This document shows positions 36,055-46,013 of a stretch of DNA of 64,000 nucleotides, one piece after another. Every line of letters begins with the position of its first letter. Positions within the stretch are counted from its first letter, which is position 1. The stretch comes from Limnohabitans sp. Hippo3 (GTDB taxonomy: Bacteria > Pseudomonadota > Gammaproteobacteria > Burkholderiales > Burkholderiaceae_C): positions 806,001 to 870,000 of the forward strand of contig NZ_NESF01000001.1 of assembly GCF_003063665.1 (NCBI RefSeq), written 5' to 3'. The translations under genes and the position numbers were made by a program. The notes beneath the pieces are model-generated. The model was given only the letters and a program-made list of their open reading frames with translations. It did no database searches and was not told the origin of the DNA.

Positions 36055-36846
36055 TCACCGTGAAAAAATCTTGTCGCCTTTGGGCGTGCGGATGAGCTGC
36101 ACGCCGGGCGTGGTCGAGGGCTGTGGATTGCGCAGCGCCAGCCCCAGGTTGTGCCGCGCCAGGCGAGAGTGCTCTCGCATGATCGATTCGGCACGACCGG
36201 CCTCGCGCTGCGCAATCGCGTCCAGCACCTGCCGATGCTGGTGCTGCGCCACCACCAGCATGTCGCGGGCATCGGGGCTGTGGGCTTGCACCCCCACAAA
36301 ACCGGAAGCCGACGCAAAAGGCAAGCGCGATGCCCGGTCGATCTCGCGGGCCAGCACGGCGCTGTCGGCCATCTCGGCCAGCAATTTGTGAAAGCGGCCA
36401 TTCAGACGCACGTAACTGGAGAAACTCTCGTCGTCCAACGCCGCTTGCCGCAAGAGCTGGTCAATCTGGTCGAGGCATTCACCCGCTTGACGCAACACCA
36501 CGGGGCGCACGCCCCGCTCTGCCGCCAGCCGAGCGGCCAGGCCTTCGAGCGTGCCGCGCAACTCGATGGCATCGGCCACCTCGCGCTCCGAGAACGTGCG
36601 CACCGCATAACCACCGCCACTCAAGGCTTCGAGCAACCCCTCTTGCCCCAGACGCATCAAAGCCGCCCGGATCGGGGTGCGTGACATGCCCAAGCGCTCG
36701 ACCAGGGCCAACTCGGCAATCCGACTGCCGGCAGGCAGGTCACCCGCCAGGATCAGCTCACGCAGGCGCTGCTGCGCCTTGACGGCTTGCGAGCCGCCCT
36801 CCTCGGCGCTATCGTGGTCATGATCGTGAACGGCGGTTGCAGGCAT
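36055..36846 (-). CDS. GntR-family (FCD) regulator leading the liv-Rieske operon
   Basis: 263 residues: His/Asp-rich N-terminus (HDHDHD), GntR winged helix at about 20-85 (LRELILAGDLPAGSRIAELALVERLGMSRTPIRAALMRLGQEGLLEALSGGGYAV) and an FCD ligand domain. It precedes livK by 38 bases on the same strand, so it heads its own operon: gntR-livKHMGF-Rieske-ferredoxin. VanR-type FCD repressors control vanillate demethylases in other bacteria, and this one may do likewise. Confidence 0.88.
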   Translation of the reverse strand: MPATAVHDHDHDSAEEGGSQAVKAQQRLRELILAGDLPAGSRIAELALVERLGMSRTPIRAALMRLGQEGLLEALSGGGYAVRTFSEREVADAIELRGTLEGLAARLAAERGVRPVVLRQAGECLDQIDQLLRQAALDDESFSSYVRLNGRFHKLLAEMADSAVLAREIDRASRLPFASASGFVGVQAHSPDARDMLVVAQHQHRQVLDAIAQREAGRAESIMREHSRLARHNLGLALRNPQPSTTPGVQLIRTPKGDKIFSR

Positions 36847-36890
36847 GGGGTATTTGGCAAAAATGGCATTAAACCACCAACGACCGCCTT

Positions 36891-36902
36891 TCTGTATACA
36901 GA
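36891..36902. promoter_or_regulatory. Candidate GntR operator TCTGTATACAGA
   Basis: A perfect 12-base palindrome 45 bases upstream of the GntR start. The TGTATACA core is typical of FCD-type GntR sites. It probably mediates autorepression of the operon. Confidence 0.6.
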
Positions 36903-37030
36903 CAAGCCCTTATTTCTGGATTTTTTGCACAAAATTTAAGCAAAACATTGATTAATGTATCCAGCACAAGTGCGCTGTCAGCGCCTGTGGGCTTGCGGCG
37001 ACAATGGGTGCGATTTCGGACAAGGGCGCC

Positions 37031-37408
37031 ATGAATTTGCAATTGCTGGACTTTGACTGCAGCGAAGACGCCGAGGGCGTGGTGTGCTGGGATGCCTTGG
37101 CGCAGCCCGCCCCCCACTACAACAGTGCCCTGCTGGCTGAAGTGGCCCAAGTTCTGGCTTGGTGCCACCGGTTTGACGCGCGAGGCCCTGGCCCTTTGGA
37201 AGACGGCGCGAACTGGGACTTTGACCTGCAAGTGACGGTGCAAGGCGACGCTCACCCGGGCTTGCCCCTTCCCGCCAAATTCGACCCGACCACGGGCACC
37301 TTGCATCTCCCTTTCGGGGCCGAACAGCAAGCCATGGCCTTGAGTTTGAGCATCAGTGGCTCACCGGCTTTCGCCCAGGCGTTTCGCGAACAATTTGGCC
37401 TGCCATGA
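37031..37408 (+). CDS. Hypothetical protein
   Basis: 125 residues starting MNLQLLDFDCSEDAEGVVCWDALAQP. Acidic, no membrane segment and no motif I recognise; the middle (WDFDLQVTVQGDAHPGLPLP) looks like a small beta-rich fold. It ends 28 bases before chrA on the same strand. The ATG at 37031 is preferred over 37004, though neither has a strong ribosome site. Confidence 0.65.
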   Translation: MNLQLLDFDCSEDAEGVVCWDALAQPAPHYNSALLAEVAQVLAWCHRFDARGPGPLEDGANWDFDLQVTVQGDAHPGLPLPAKFDPTTGTLHLPFGAEQQAMALSLSISGSPAFAQAFREQFGLP

Positions 37409-37436
37409 GCAGCGCACACCAAGACACCAAGACACC

Positions 37437-38768
37437 ATGCCGACAAGCCCCGCACACACCGCCCCGGTCAGCTTCAGGGAGGCTTTGCGCTTCTGGTTCT
37501 GGCTGGGCTGCGTCAGCTTTGGCGGCCCTGCAGGCCAGATCGCCCTGATGCACGAAGAACTGGTGGTGCGACGCCGCTGGATTTCTGAAAAACGCTACCT
37601 GCACGCGCTGCATTACTGCATGCTGCTGCCCGGCCCCGAAGCGCAGCAGCTGGCCACCTACACCGGCTGGCTGATGCACGGCACACGCGGCGGTATCGCG
37701 GCGGGTGCGCTGTTTGTGCTGCCCTCTTTGCTGCTGCTGATCGTGCTGAGCGGGGCTTACACCGTTTGGGGCCAGCACCCCTGGGGACAAGCCTTGCTGT
37801 GGGGACTCAAGCCTGCGGTGACCGCGCTGGTGCTGCAGGCCGCTCACCGCATGGCCAAGCGCACACTGAAAAGTCGCTGGCTCTGGGTGCTGGCGGCTTT
37901 GTCTTTTCTGGGCACTTTGTGGGGGCTGCCTTTTCCCGTGATCATCGTGGCCGCAGCGGCGGCGGGCTTTTACATGGCGCGCCACCGGCCCGACGCGCCT
38001 GGCCCCAGCACGCAGCCAAGCTCAGATGCACCATCCAGCGACACCTCGGCCTGGCTCGGCGACCACTCTGCACAGCCTGCACACACCCACCACAGCCCGC
38101 AGCGACTGTGGCGCGCTCTGGCCATCGGCGTGGGCTTGTGGGCGTTGAGCCTGGGCCTGATCGCTGCGGCCTTTGGGGTGGGCCACACACTCACGCAAAT
38201 GGGCGGCTTTTTCACCCAAGCGGCCTTGCTGACCTTTGGCGGGGCCTATGCGGTGCTGCCTTTTGTGACGCAAGCGGCGGTGGTGCAGTACGGCTGGCTC
38301 ACGGCCGCGCAAATGATGGATGGTCTGGCCTTGGGTGAGACCACACCCGGGCCGCTGATCATGGTGGTGGCCTTTGTCGGTTTCCTGGGCGGACACGGCC
38401 AGGCCTTGTTCGGCCATCCGCTGCTGGGCGGGGTCGTGGCCGCCTGCGTGGTGACCTGGTTCACCTTTCTGCCCTCCTTCGTGTTCATCATGGCGGGCGG
38501 CCCGTTGGTCGAATCGACCCGGCACATGCCCTCATTGGCCGGGCCTTTGCAAGGCATCACGGCCGCCGTGATCGGCGTGATCCTGCACCTGGCGGGTGTG
38601 TTCGCACGCCAGACCTGGCTGCCGGGCGGCTGGCACATGCTGCCGGATCTGAGCGCAATCGCTCTGACCTTTTTGGCCATCTGGGCCTTGGTCTGGAAAG
38701 GCTACAGCGTGGTGCGCGTGCTGGCCGCTTGTGTGGTGCTGGGTCTGCTCAGGCATGCCCTGTTGTGA
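37437..38768 (+). CDS. chrA: Chromate transporter ChrA (long-chain type)
   Basis: 443 residues with two homologous halves. Half one has [66 protein letters not shown]; half two has [62 protein letters not shown]. The duplicated structure is that of the long-chain CHR family, which expels chromate. A soluble, Ser/Pro-rich loop of about 45 residues separates the halves. Confidence 0.92.
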   Translation: MPTSPAHTAPVSFREALRFWFWLGCVSFGGPAGQIALMHEELVVRRRWISEKRYLHALHYCMLLPGPEAQQLATYTGWLMHGTRGGIAAGALFVLPSLLLLIVLSGAYTVWGQHPWGQALLWGLKPAVTALVLQAAHRMAKRTLKSRWLWVLAALSFLGTLWGLPFPVIIVAAAAAGFYMARHRPDAPGPSTQPSSDAPSSDTSAWLGDHSAQPAHTHHSPQRLWRALAIGVGLWALSLGLIAAAFGVGHTLTQMGGFFTQAALLTFGGAYAVLPFVTQAAVVQYGWLTAAQMMDGLALGETTPGPLIMVVAFVGFLGGHGQALFGHPLLGGVVAACVVTWFTFLPSFVFIMAGGPLVESTRHMPSLAGPLQGITAAVIGVILHLAGVFARQTWLPGGWHMLPDLSAIALTFLAIWALVWKGYSVVRVLAACVVLGLLRHALL

Positions 38769-38858
38769 TGCGGCACCACAAGCCATCCATGGCGCTGGAT
38801 TTGCTGGACCCTGGCTCGATGGCCTGAGACAATGGACGCCTTGACTTCAGGTTCTTTC

Positions 38859-39995
38859 ATGGCATCCCACACCTCCAGCGCGTCCTCGGCATTCGCTCCC
38901 CTTCAAAACGACACCTTCCTGCGCGCTTGCCTGCGCCAGGCCACCGACCACACCCCCGTCTGGCTCATGCGCCAAGCCGGGCGCTACCTGCCCGAGTACT
39001 GCGCCACCCGCGCCAAGGCCGGCAGCTTCATGGGCCTGGCCACCAACGTCGACTACGCCACCCAAGTCACCCTGCAGCCGCTCGAGCGTTACCCGCTCGA
39101 CGCCTCCATCTTGTTCAGTGACATCCTCACCGTGCCCGACGCCATGGGCCTGGGTCTGTCGTTCGCACAAGGCGAAGGCCCGCGCTTTGCCAAGAATGTG
39201 CGGGGCGAAGCCGCTGTGGCCGAATTGGCCGTGCCCGACATGAACAAGCTGCGTTATGTGTTCGATGCCGTGACATCGATTCGCAAGGCGCTGAACGGCC
39301 GCGTGCCGCTGATCGGCTTTTCCGGCAGCCCCTGGACGCTGGCGTGCTACATGGTCGAGGGCGCAGGCTCGGACGACTACCGCCACGTCAAAACCCTGAT
39401 GTACAGCCGCCCCGACCTGATGCACCGCATCCTGGCCATCAACGCCGACGCCGTGGCCCTGTACCTGAACACCCAGATCGAAGCGGGCGCCCAAGCGGTG
39501 ATGGTGTTTGACAGCTGGGGCGGCGTCTTGGCCGATGGGGCTTTCCAGCAGTTCAGCCTGGCCTACACCGCCCGCGTGCTGAGCCAATTGAAAACCGAGC
39601 ACAACGGCCAGCGCATCCCCAGCATCGTGTTCACCAAAGGCGGGGGCCTCTGGCTGCCCGAGATGGCGGATTTGAACTGCGACGTGCTGGGCCTGGACTG
39701 GACCATGAACCTGGGCCGCGCCCGCGCCTTGGTCGGTGGCGAAGTCGGCGGCCCCGGCAAAGCGCTGCAAGGCAACATCGACCCGAACATCCTGTTTGCA
39801 CCGCCCGCGCAGATTGCCACCGAGGTGCACCGGGTGCTCGACAGCTTTGGCAAGCCGCACACCGACACCACCCAAACCGGACCCACCCACATCTTCAACT
39901 TGGGCCACGGCATCAGCCAGTACACCCCCCCCGAGCATGTGACGGCGCTGGTCGAGGCGGTGCACAGCCATTCGCGGAAACTGCGTCAGGGTTGA
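38859..39995 (+). CDS. hemE: Uroporphyrinogen III decarboxylase
   Basis: 378 residues. Diagnostic blocks: [26 protein letters not shown] (active-site Arg pair), [35 protein letters not shown], and the C-terminal [16 protein letters not shown]. It converts uroporphyrinogen to coproporphyrinogen III for heme and bacteriochlorophyll. An upstream Met at 38832 is possible, but AGG is placed for the ATG at 38859. Confidence 0.96.
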   Translation: MASHTSSASSAFAPLQNDTFLRACLRQATDHTPVWLMRQAGRYLPEYCATRAKAGSFMGLATNVDYATQVTLQPLERYPLDASILFSDILTVPDAMGLGLSFAQGEGPRFAKNVRGEAAVAELAVPDMNKLRYVFDAVTSIRKALNGRVPLIGFSGSPWTLACYMVEGAGSDDYRHVKTLMYSRPDLMHRILAINADAVALYLNTQIEAGAQAVMVFDSWGGVLADGAFQQFSLAYTARVLSQLKTEHNGQRIPSIVFTKGGGLWLPEMADLNCDVLGLDWTMNLGRARALVGGEVGGPGKALQGNIDPNILFAPPAQIATEVHRVLDSFGKPHTDTTQTGPTHIFNLGHGISQYTPPEHVTALVEAVHSHSRKLRQG

Positions 39996-40008
39996 GTCAT
40001 GGCATGGG

Positions 40009-40084
40009 CTGGTCGGCGGCTTCTGCCCCGACGTGCTCGCGCACCACAGCAGGCCGATGTCGGACCTGAAGGTCCGACCTACGA
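40009..40084. repeat. GTAGGTCGG-type repeat between convergent hemE and ccmI
   Basis: The left half GGTCGGCGGCTTCTGCCCCG is near-identical to the start of the copy at 28709; the right half holds the perfect dyad GGACCTGAAGGTCC (40062-40075) and GGTCCGACCTACG. Its place between two converging genes suggests use as a bidirectional terminator. Confidence 0.65.
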
Positions 40085-40107
40085 GGGGCTCGCTCGCACG
40101 AAGAACG

Positions 40108-41376
40108 TCAGCGACCGGTGATCTGAAGCACCACGCCTTGCACGCCTGTCTTCACACCGGGCAACTCCACCTGAAAATCACCCTCTTGCTTCTGCGCCGA
40201 GCCGGTTTTGGAGATGCGGGCCACCAAGCGCACTTGCGCCAGAGATGACAAGACCGGGGGTGCACCCATGCCCATGCTGTCGCTCAATGCAAAGGGCACC
40301 GGCCAGGATGTGGGCGTGCCGCGCCAGATGGCCACGGGACGACGCGAGCCCTCTTCAGCCACGGCATAAACAAACAAGGTGGCGCCTGCAGCGATCTGGC
40401 CCTGCACCTCGGGCGAGACACGCACCTCACCCCGAATGACCGGCTGGGCATCGCCCACGAAAGAGGCAGACGGTGCCGATGCACTTGGGGCTGCCTGCGC
40501 CATCTCCGCCACTTGCATCACTTGCGCCAAGGCTTGCTGCAGGCCTTGCGCTGCCTCGCTCTCGGGCGGCACCAGACTCAAGGCACGTTGCCAATAGCCT
40601 TGCGCCGCCGCATGCCGTTTTTCAGACCAGGCCGCACTGCCGGCCAGCACCAAGGCGTTCAAGTGCATCGGCTGCACGCGCAACACCTCATGAATCCACT
40701 GCCAGGGCGCCCCGGCGTACACACCCCCTGCGTTCAAGGCTTTCATCTGCGCGCGCTCGATCCACAGATCGGGCTCGGGCGACAAAGTCAACACACGCGC
40801 GAGGGCTTGCTCGGCCTGCGCGTGCGCGTGTTGCGCGGCATGCAAACGCGCCAGGGTCAGCCAGGCCTCGGCATCCTCCGGGCGTTGTTGTGTGGTTTGT
40901 TGCCAAACGCGGGTTTGTTCGGCCAGTTGTGCGGGTGTGGTGGCGGTGATCTGCACACGCTGACTCAATGGCATGGGCCACCAGGTCTGCGGTGCACCCA
41001 GCTGCAGGTAGCTCAGGCCGCTGAGCAAAACCAGGGCCGCAACGATCCAGAGCCAGCGCCCAGGCGTTGTGACCACGGGACTCGCGCCCTGCGCCAGCGC
41101 CGCGTCGGCCAACACATGGCGCAGCACCTCGTCGCGTGCGGCGGCGTGCTGGGCCGTGTTCAAGCGGCCTTCGGCCAAGGCATGGTCCAGATCGATCAGG
41201 TGCTGCTGCTGGATGCGACGGTGGGCCGCGGCCTGGACATCGCTGCCCATGAACGCCTCGGCATCGGCTGTAGTGCCCGCCTGTTTGTTCAGGCCACGGT
41301 GCAAGACCCAGGCGGCCAAGGCACCGAGCAACAACAAGGCGAACAACAGACCCCAGCCAGGTGGCACCAATGTCAT
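40108..41376 (-). CDS. ccmI: Cytochrome c maturation protein CcmI
   Basis: 422 residues: two N-terminal membrane helices, between them a coiled region (HRRIQQQHLIDLDHALAEGRLNTAQHAAARDEVLRH) typical of CcmI/CycH. TPR repeats (EDAEAWLTLARLHAAQHAHAQAEQALARVL and following) and a C-terminal beta domain follow. It acts as the apocytochrome chaperone that presents the CXXCH peptide to CcmFH. Last gene of the ccm operon. Confidence 0.88.
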   Translation of the reverse strand: MTLVPPGWGLLFALLLLGALAAWVLHRGLNKQAGTTADAEAFMGSDVQAAAHRRIQQQHLIDLDHALAEGRLNTAQHAAARDEVLRHVLADAALAQGASPVVTTPGRWLWIVAALVLLSGLSYLQLGAPQTWWPMPLSQRVQITATTPAQLAEQTRVWQQTTQQRPEDAEAWLTLARLHAAQHAHAQAEQALARVLTLSPEPDLWIERAQMKALNAGGVYAGAPWQWIHEVLRVQPMHLNALVLAGSAAWSEKRHAAAQGYWQRALSLVPPESEAAQGLQQALAQVMQVAEMAQAAPSASAPSASFVGDAQPVIRGEVRVSPEVQGQIAAGATLFVYAVAEEGSRRPVAIWRGTPTSWPVPFALSDSMGMGAPPVLSSLAQVRLVARISKTGSAQKQEGDFQVELPGVKTGVQGVVLQITGR

Positions 41377-41912
41377 CAGGACTCCAGCAGTTGACGAACG
41401 CGCTCGCGTTCGGTATCGGTCAGGGGCTCAGGCGCAGCCGGGGTGCGGCGCATCCAGCGCCAAGCCACGGCCAGAGCGCCCAACAGCAGGGCAAAGGGAC
41501 CAAACCACAGCAGCCAGGTGACGGGCTTGACCTCAGGTTTGTAGAGCACAAAGTCACCGTAACGGCTGACCAGAAAACTGCGGATGTCGGCATCGCTTTG
41601 GCCTTGCTCGATCAGGCTGCGCACCTCACGCCGCAGGTCCACCGCCAACTCGGCGTTGGACGAGGCGAGCGATTCGTTCTGGCACACCAGGCAACGCAAC
41701 TCGGCTGCGATGTGGTCCCAACGCGCCTTGACGGCATCCGACATGGGCGCGTCGGGGTGCGCCGCCACCGCTGCGCCCGCATTCGGCAAAGCCGCCTGCA
41801 CCTGCGCCATGGCGACCCCACCATGGGCCACAGCAGCCGGAACTTGCGCCCCCACGCAACTGCCCCACAGCCCAAAGCTGACCATGACCCAAGAAAGCAG
41901 CACGCGCGTCAT
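41376..41912 (-). CDS. ccmH: Cytochrome c maturation thiol protein CcmH
   Basis: 178 residues with the redox motif LRCLVCQN (Cys74, Cys77), then DLRREVRSLIEQGQSDADIRSFLVSRYGDFVLYKPEVK, and one C-terminal membrane helix. It reduces apocytochrome c disulfides. The N-terminal segment between the signal peptide and the Cys motif is longer than usual by roughly 30 residues, Ala-rich. The stop overlaps the ccmI start. Confidence 0.93.
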   Translation of the reverse strand: MTRVLLSWVMVSFGLWGSCVGAQVPAAVAHGGVAMAQVQAALPNAGAAVAAHPDAPMSDAVKARWDHIAAELRCLVCQNESLASSNAELAVDLRREVRSLIEQGQSDADIRSFLVSRYGDFVLYKPEVKPVTWLLWFGPFALLLGALAVAWRWMRRTPAAPEPLTDTERERVRQLLES

Positions 41913-42523
41913 GGCAAGCTCCTGAGCAGCGGCAACAATTGGTGCTGCACCACCTCGGGCGTCAAGGCCCCGGCATGCTTGAAACGCACCACGCCCGCAC
42001 GGTCGACCAGGTAGGTTTCGGGCAAACCGTACACGCCAAAATCCATGCCCACACGGCCATCCATGTCGAGCAGATTCACGCCAAAGGGCTGGCCATTTTT
42101 TTGCAGCCAGGCCTGGCTGCGGGCCGTGGCTTTTTGCAAGGCTTCGGCGCTTTGCGGGTCCTGGCCCGACAGTTCCGAAGCCTGCAACTCCTTGTAATTG
42201 ATGCCCAGCATCTGCAGCCCCGGCTGACGCGACAAGGCCATCAAGATCGGGTGCTCATCCTTGCAACCCGCGCACCAGGTGGCCCACAGGTTGACCAGTG
42301 TGACTTGCCCTTTGAATTGCGCCGCGTTGAACACGCCCGGCCCGCCCACCACCGGCAACTGGAATGCCGGCGCAGGTCGGCCGATGAGCGGCGAAGGAAT
42401 CTCTTGCGGGTTGCGCGTCAGGCCCACGGCCAAAAACGCCACCATGCCCAAAAACAGCGCCAGCGGGGTAAACACCCAGCGCGGCATGCGCTGGCCGGGG
42501 GCATTGGCAGAAGGCGCGCTCAT
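41909..42523 (-). CDS. ccmG: Periplasmic thioredoxin CcmG/DsbE
   Basis: 204 residues: N-terminal anchor, then a thioredoxin fold with WATWCAGCKDEHP (Cys84, Cys87) and cis-Pro segment VYGLPETYLVDRAG. It keeps CcmH reduced. The real start is the ATG at 42523, overlapping the ccmF stop. Confidence 0.95.
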   Translation of the reverse strand: MSAPSANAPGQRMPRWVFTPLALFLGMVAFLAVGLTRNPQEIPSPLIGRPAPAFQLPVVGGPGVFNAAQFKGQVTLVNLWATWCAGCKDEHPILMALSRQPGLQMLGINYKELQASELSGQDPQSAEALQKATARSQAWLQKNGQPFGVNLLDMDGRVGMDFGVYGLPETYLVDRAGVVRFKHAGALTPEVVQHQLLPLLRSLP

Positions 42524-44589
42524 GTCACGGCACCTTTGGTCACAGCTGCCGACCCCAAAGCGGGAGGCGCAGCGCCTGGAAGCGCTGACACGCGCGCGCC
42601 CTTGTCGGCATGCGCGCTGGGTGCACGGGCTGATGAGGATGCTTGCCGGTAGCGCCGATCCAACGCTGCCAAACCACCCCCCAGCACCATGAACACCGCG
42701 CCCAGCCAGATCCACGACACAAACGGCTTGTGGTAGACCCTAAAACTCCACTGCGGCGGCTCCCCCGCCAGAGGCTCGCCCAAAGACACATAACGATCAC
42801 GCCAGAGGTTGCGGTCGATCGCGGCCTCGGTCATGGGCATGGCGCTGGACACATAGCGGCGCTTTTCGGGCCGCAAAGTGCCGACTTCACGCTCGTTACC
42901 CGGCTCGCCTTCGAACACCTTTATCTGCGCACGCAAGGCCAAATAGTTGGGCCCCAGGTGGTTGTCCACGCCGATGAGCTGGTAGCGTACCCCGGCCACC
43001 GTGACCGAGTCGCCCAGGCCCAGGCGCACATCGCGCTCCACCTGAAAGGACTTGACGCCCGTGATGCCCAGCACCAGCACCGCCACGCCCAGGTGCGCGA
43101 CCTGCATGCCCCACCACGCCAAGCCCGGTGATCCGGGCAGGCGCCAGCGCTGCACGATTTGCCAAGCGCCCGACAGCACGATCCAGCCGCCCAGCGTGCC
43201 GCCCATCACCGTGAGCCAGCCGCCTGCGTTGGTCGTGCTGCCCTCTGTGATCGGTGCGCCACCCCAAGTGGCCCAGGCACTGGCCAACAAAAGCGCCAAA
43301 GCCCCCGGCACCAGCACCGAGCGCACCGCCGCCCAGCGCGCCACATGCCAGGGCACCACCGTGCCCGGCACCATGGCCAAGAGCAGCGGCACCATCAGCG
43401 GCACGAACACGCGGTCGAAATACGGCGGACCGACCGAGAGCTTGCCCAGGTTCAGCGCGTCGATGATCAGCGGGTACAAAGTGCCCAGCAACACCGCCGC
43501 CATGGCCACCACCAGCAGCACGCTGTTGAGCAGCAAAAACGATTCACGCGAACCGGCCACGGGTTGAGAAGCATGGGCCCACTGCGGCGCGCGCCAGGCA
43601 AACAGCGCCAGCGACACGCCCACCACCACGACCAAAAACAGCAAGATGAACACGCCCCGCCCCGGGTCGGTGGCGAAAGCGTGCACCGAGGTCAACACGC
43701 CCGAGCGCACCAGGAAGGTACCCAGCAAACTCAGCGAAAACGCGCCAATCGCCAAGAGCACCGTCCAGGCTTTGAACTGCCCGCGCTTGTCGGTGACCAT
43801 GAGCGAATGGATGAGCGCCGTGGCCACCAGCCACGGCATGAGCGAGGCGTTTTCCACCGGGTCCCAAAACCACCAGCCGCCCCAGCCCAGTTCGTAATAA
43901 GCCCACCACGAACCCAAAGCGATGCCCAGCGTCAAAAAGCCCCAGGCCGCCACGGTCCAAGGCCGCGCCCAGCGCGCCCAGGCGGCGTCGAGCCGACCCG
44001 ACAGCAGCGCCGCCATGGCAAACGCAAAAGCCACCGACAAACCCACATAGCCCATGTAGAGCATGGGCGGGTGGATCACCAGACCCGGGTCTTGCAACAA
44101 AGGCGTCAAATCGCGTCCCTCGGACGGCGCCGGAAACTGCCGCGCAAACGGGTTAGACAGCGCCAAGATAAAGGCCAGAAAACCCACCGACACCGCGCCC
44201 ATCACGCCCAGCACCTGCGCCACCAAAGCCTGCGGCAAGCGCCTGGAAAACGTGGCCACGGCCACCGACCACAGCGCCAGCATCAACACCCACAAGAGCA
44301 GCGAGCCTTCGTGCCCGGCCCAGATGGCCGAGAGGCGGTACGGCGTGGGCAGCAAGGTGTTGGAGTGGTGGGCCACGTACTTGACACTGAAGTCATGCAC
44401 AAAGAACGCGTGCCACAAGGCCCCGAAGGCCAACACGATCAGTGCCAGTTGCAAGACCGCCAAAGGCCGCGCCAGCGCTTGCCAGCCCGCACGCCGTGCC
44501 GACAAGCTGCCCCACAGCGGCAGCACCGCTTGCAGCACGGCAACCCAGGCCGCCATGATCAAGGCCATGTGGCCCACTTCAGGCCACAT
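42520..44589 (-). CDS. ccmF: Cytochrome c heme lyase CcmF
   Basis: 689 residues, about 14-15 membrane helices. The WWD motif is GWGGWWFWDPVENASLMPWL; other blocks are IWAGHEGSLLLWVLMLALW, LVIHPPMLYMGYVG and FLVRSGVLTSVHAFATDP. With CcmH and CcmI it attaches heme to apocytochrome c. The N-terminus MWPEVGHMALIMA matches the family MxPExGxxAL start. Confidence 0.97.
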   Translation of the reverse strand: MWPEVGHMALIMAAWVAVLQAVLPLWGSLSARRAGWQALARPLAVLQLALIVLAFGALWHAFFVHDFSVKYVAHHSNTLLPTPYRLSAIWAGHEGSLLLWVLMLALWSVAVATFSRRLPQALVAQVLGVMGAVSVGFLAFILALSNPFARQFPAPSEGRDLTPLLQDPGLVIHPPMLYMGYVGLSVAFAFAMAALLSGRLDAAWARWARPWTVAAWGFLTLGIALGSWWAYYELGWGGWWFWDPVENASLMPWLVATALIHSLMVTDKRGQFKAWTVLLAIGAFSLSLLGTFLVRSGVLTSVHAFATDPGRGVFILLFLVVVVGVSLALFAWRAPQWAHASQPVAGSRESFLLLNSVLLVVAMAAVLLGTLYPLIIDALNLGKLSVGPPYFDRVFVPLMVPLLLAMVPGTVVPWHVARWAAVRSVLVPGALALLLASAWATWGGAPITEGSTTNAGGWLTVMGGTLGGWIVLSGAWQIVQRWRLPGSPGLAWWGMQVAHLGVAVLVLGITGVKSFQVERDVRLGLGDSVTVAGVRYQLIGVDNHLGPNYLALRAQIKVFEGEPGNEREVGTLRPEKRRYVSSAMPMTEAAIDRNLWRDRYVSLGEPLAGEPPQWSFRVYHKPFVSWIWLGAVFMVLGGGLAALDRRYRQASSSARAPSAHADKGARVSALPGAAPPALGSAAVTKGAVT

Positions 44590-44613
44590 GCTTGGCTCCT
44601 TTACAGGCGGCGG

Positions 44614-45060
44614 TCATCGCTGCACCGCCGCGCCCATGCGGGCCTTGGCCGCCTCGTCCAGCGCGTGCTGGGCTTCGGGCGGCATGTAGTTTTCATCGTG
44701 CTTGGCCAGCACCTCGCTGGCCACAAACAAGCGGCCCGCATCCAGACGGCCTTGCGCCACCACGCCCTTGCCCTCCTTGAACAAATCGGGCAACAGGCCC
44801 ACATAGCGCACCGACACCTCGCGCTGCGTGTCGGTCACCACAAAAGCCACCGCCATGCCGTCGCGCTGGATGCTGCCCGCCTTGACCAGACCCCCGACGC
44901 GAAAGTGCCCTTCCTTGGGCGCTTCGCCCGCCACCACCTGGGTGGGCGTGAAGAAGAACACCAAATTGCTCTGAAAAGCGTTGAGCACGAAATACGCCGC
45001 ACCGCACAGCAGCAGCAAGCCCAATCCGATGCCCAGACCTCGTTTGTGGCGGCTTTTCAT
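44614..45060 (-). CDS. ccmE: Heme chaperone CcmE
   Basis: 148 residues: N-terminal anchor ([24 protein letters not shown]), OB-fold beta barrel ([30 protein letters not shown]) and the heme-binding [12 protein letters not shown] with His121 and Tyr125. The His binds heme covalently before transfer to CcmF. Confidence 0.96.
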   Translation of the reverse strand: MKSRHKRGLGIGLGLLLLCGAAYFVLNAFQSNLVFFFTPTQVVAGEAPKEGHFRVGGLVKAGSIQRDGMAVAFVVTDTQREVSVRYVGLLPDLFKEGKGVVAQGRLDAGRLFVASEVLAKHDENYMPPEAQHALDEAAKARMGAAVQR

Positions 45061-45239
45061 GAAGCTTCTCCGGCCGATGCATCCATGGCTTCACACACTT
45101 CGTCCAGCGCCTGCTGACGGCCCATGCGCGCCAGCCACACTTCGAGTGCCAGCAAGGCCGCACTCACGCCCATGCTGCCCCACACATACACGCCATAGCC
45201 GCCCATGGCCCAAAATTCGGCGGCGCTTGTCCACATCAT
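45057..45239 (-). CDS. ccmD: Heme exporter protein CcmD
   Basis: About 60 residues with one membrane helix: [31 protein letters not shown]. The [12 protein letters not shown] pattern is the CcmD signature. Both ATG codons (45239, 45236) are possible; the first overlaps the ccmC stop as ATGA. It helps release holo-CcmE from CcmABC. Confidence 0.9.
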   Translation of the reverse strand: MMWTSAAEFWAMGGYGVYVWGSMGVSAALLALEVWLARMGRQQALDEVCEAMDASAGEAS

Positions 45240-46003
45240 GCGGTACCTCCCAATGCGCGTTGCGCGCGGTGCACCAACACCTCGGGCAATTGCTGCACCC
45301 AGGCCGAATGACTCTCGCGCGCCAACATCAAACTGCGCACGCGCCACAAAGCGATGGCCGCCGCGTACAACCACACCGCCAGACTCATCAGCAGCATGCC
45401 GCTCAGCATGATGCTGGCCATGCGTGGCGATTGTGTGAAGGACACCGATGCACCCTGGTGCAGGGTGTTCCACCATTTGACCGAAAAGTAAATGATGGGC
45501 ACATTGACTGCACCCACCACCGCCACCAAGGCGCCCGCCCGGTCCGATCGGCGCGGATCTTCGATCGCCGAGGTCAGGGCGATGTAGCCCAAATACAAAA
45601 ACAGCAAGATCAGCATCGAGGTCAAGCGCGCATCCCACACCCAATAGGTGCCCCACATCGGCTTGCCCCACAAAGCCCCGGTCCACAGCGACAAAAAGGC
45701 CAGCAAGGCGCCGGTGGGCGCGAGTGCCCGCGTCATCAGGCCGGACAAACGCGTGTTGAACACCAGGCCCAAGACACTCCAGAACGCCATGGCCAGGTAA
45801 ATGACCATGGCCATCCACGACACGGGCACATGGATGTAAATGATGCGGTAGGCCTGCCCCTGCTGCGCGTCGGACGGCGCGACCATGAAGCCCACCCACA
45901 AACCCGCCAGTGCCAGCACCGTGGCCAGCAGTGCCAGCCAGGGCCACAGGCGACCGGCCAGGGGGTAGAAGTGCTGCGGTGCGGCGTAATGGAAGAGCTT
46001 CAT
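45236..46003 (-). CDS. ccmC: Heme transporter CcmC
   Basis: 255 residues, six helices, with the tryptophan-rich motif WGTYWVWDARLTSMLILLFLYLGYIAL and two conserved His (IYIHVPVSWMAM and WWNTLHQGASVSF). It loads heme onto CcmE. The start at 46003 (MKLFHYAAPQHFYPLAGRLWPWL) is clear; the longer frame overlaps ccmB. Confidence 0.95.
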   Translation of the reverse strand: MKLFHYAAPQHFYPLAGRLWPWLALLATVLALAGLWVGFMVAPSDAQQGQAYRIIYIHVPVSWMAMVIYLAMAFWSVLGLVFNTRLSGLMTRALAPTGALLAFLSLWTGALWGKPMWGTYWVWDARLTSMLILLFLYLGYIALTSAIEDPRRSDRAGALVAVVGAVNVPIIYFSVKWWNTLHQGASVSFTQSPRMASIMLSGMLLMSLAVWLYAAAIALWRVRSLMLARESHSAWVQQLPEVLVHRAQRALGGTA

Positions 46004-46013
46004 GGTCAATCCC

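Noticed and set aside
43159-45117. 652-residue open frame on the plus strand
   Set aside because: It is the antisense shadow of ccmF/ccmE; the composition (Arg, His, Gln-rich) is typical of GC-rich antisense frames and no domain is visible.
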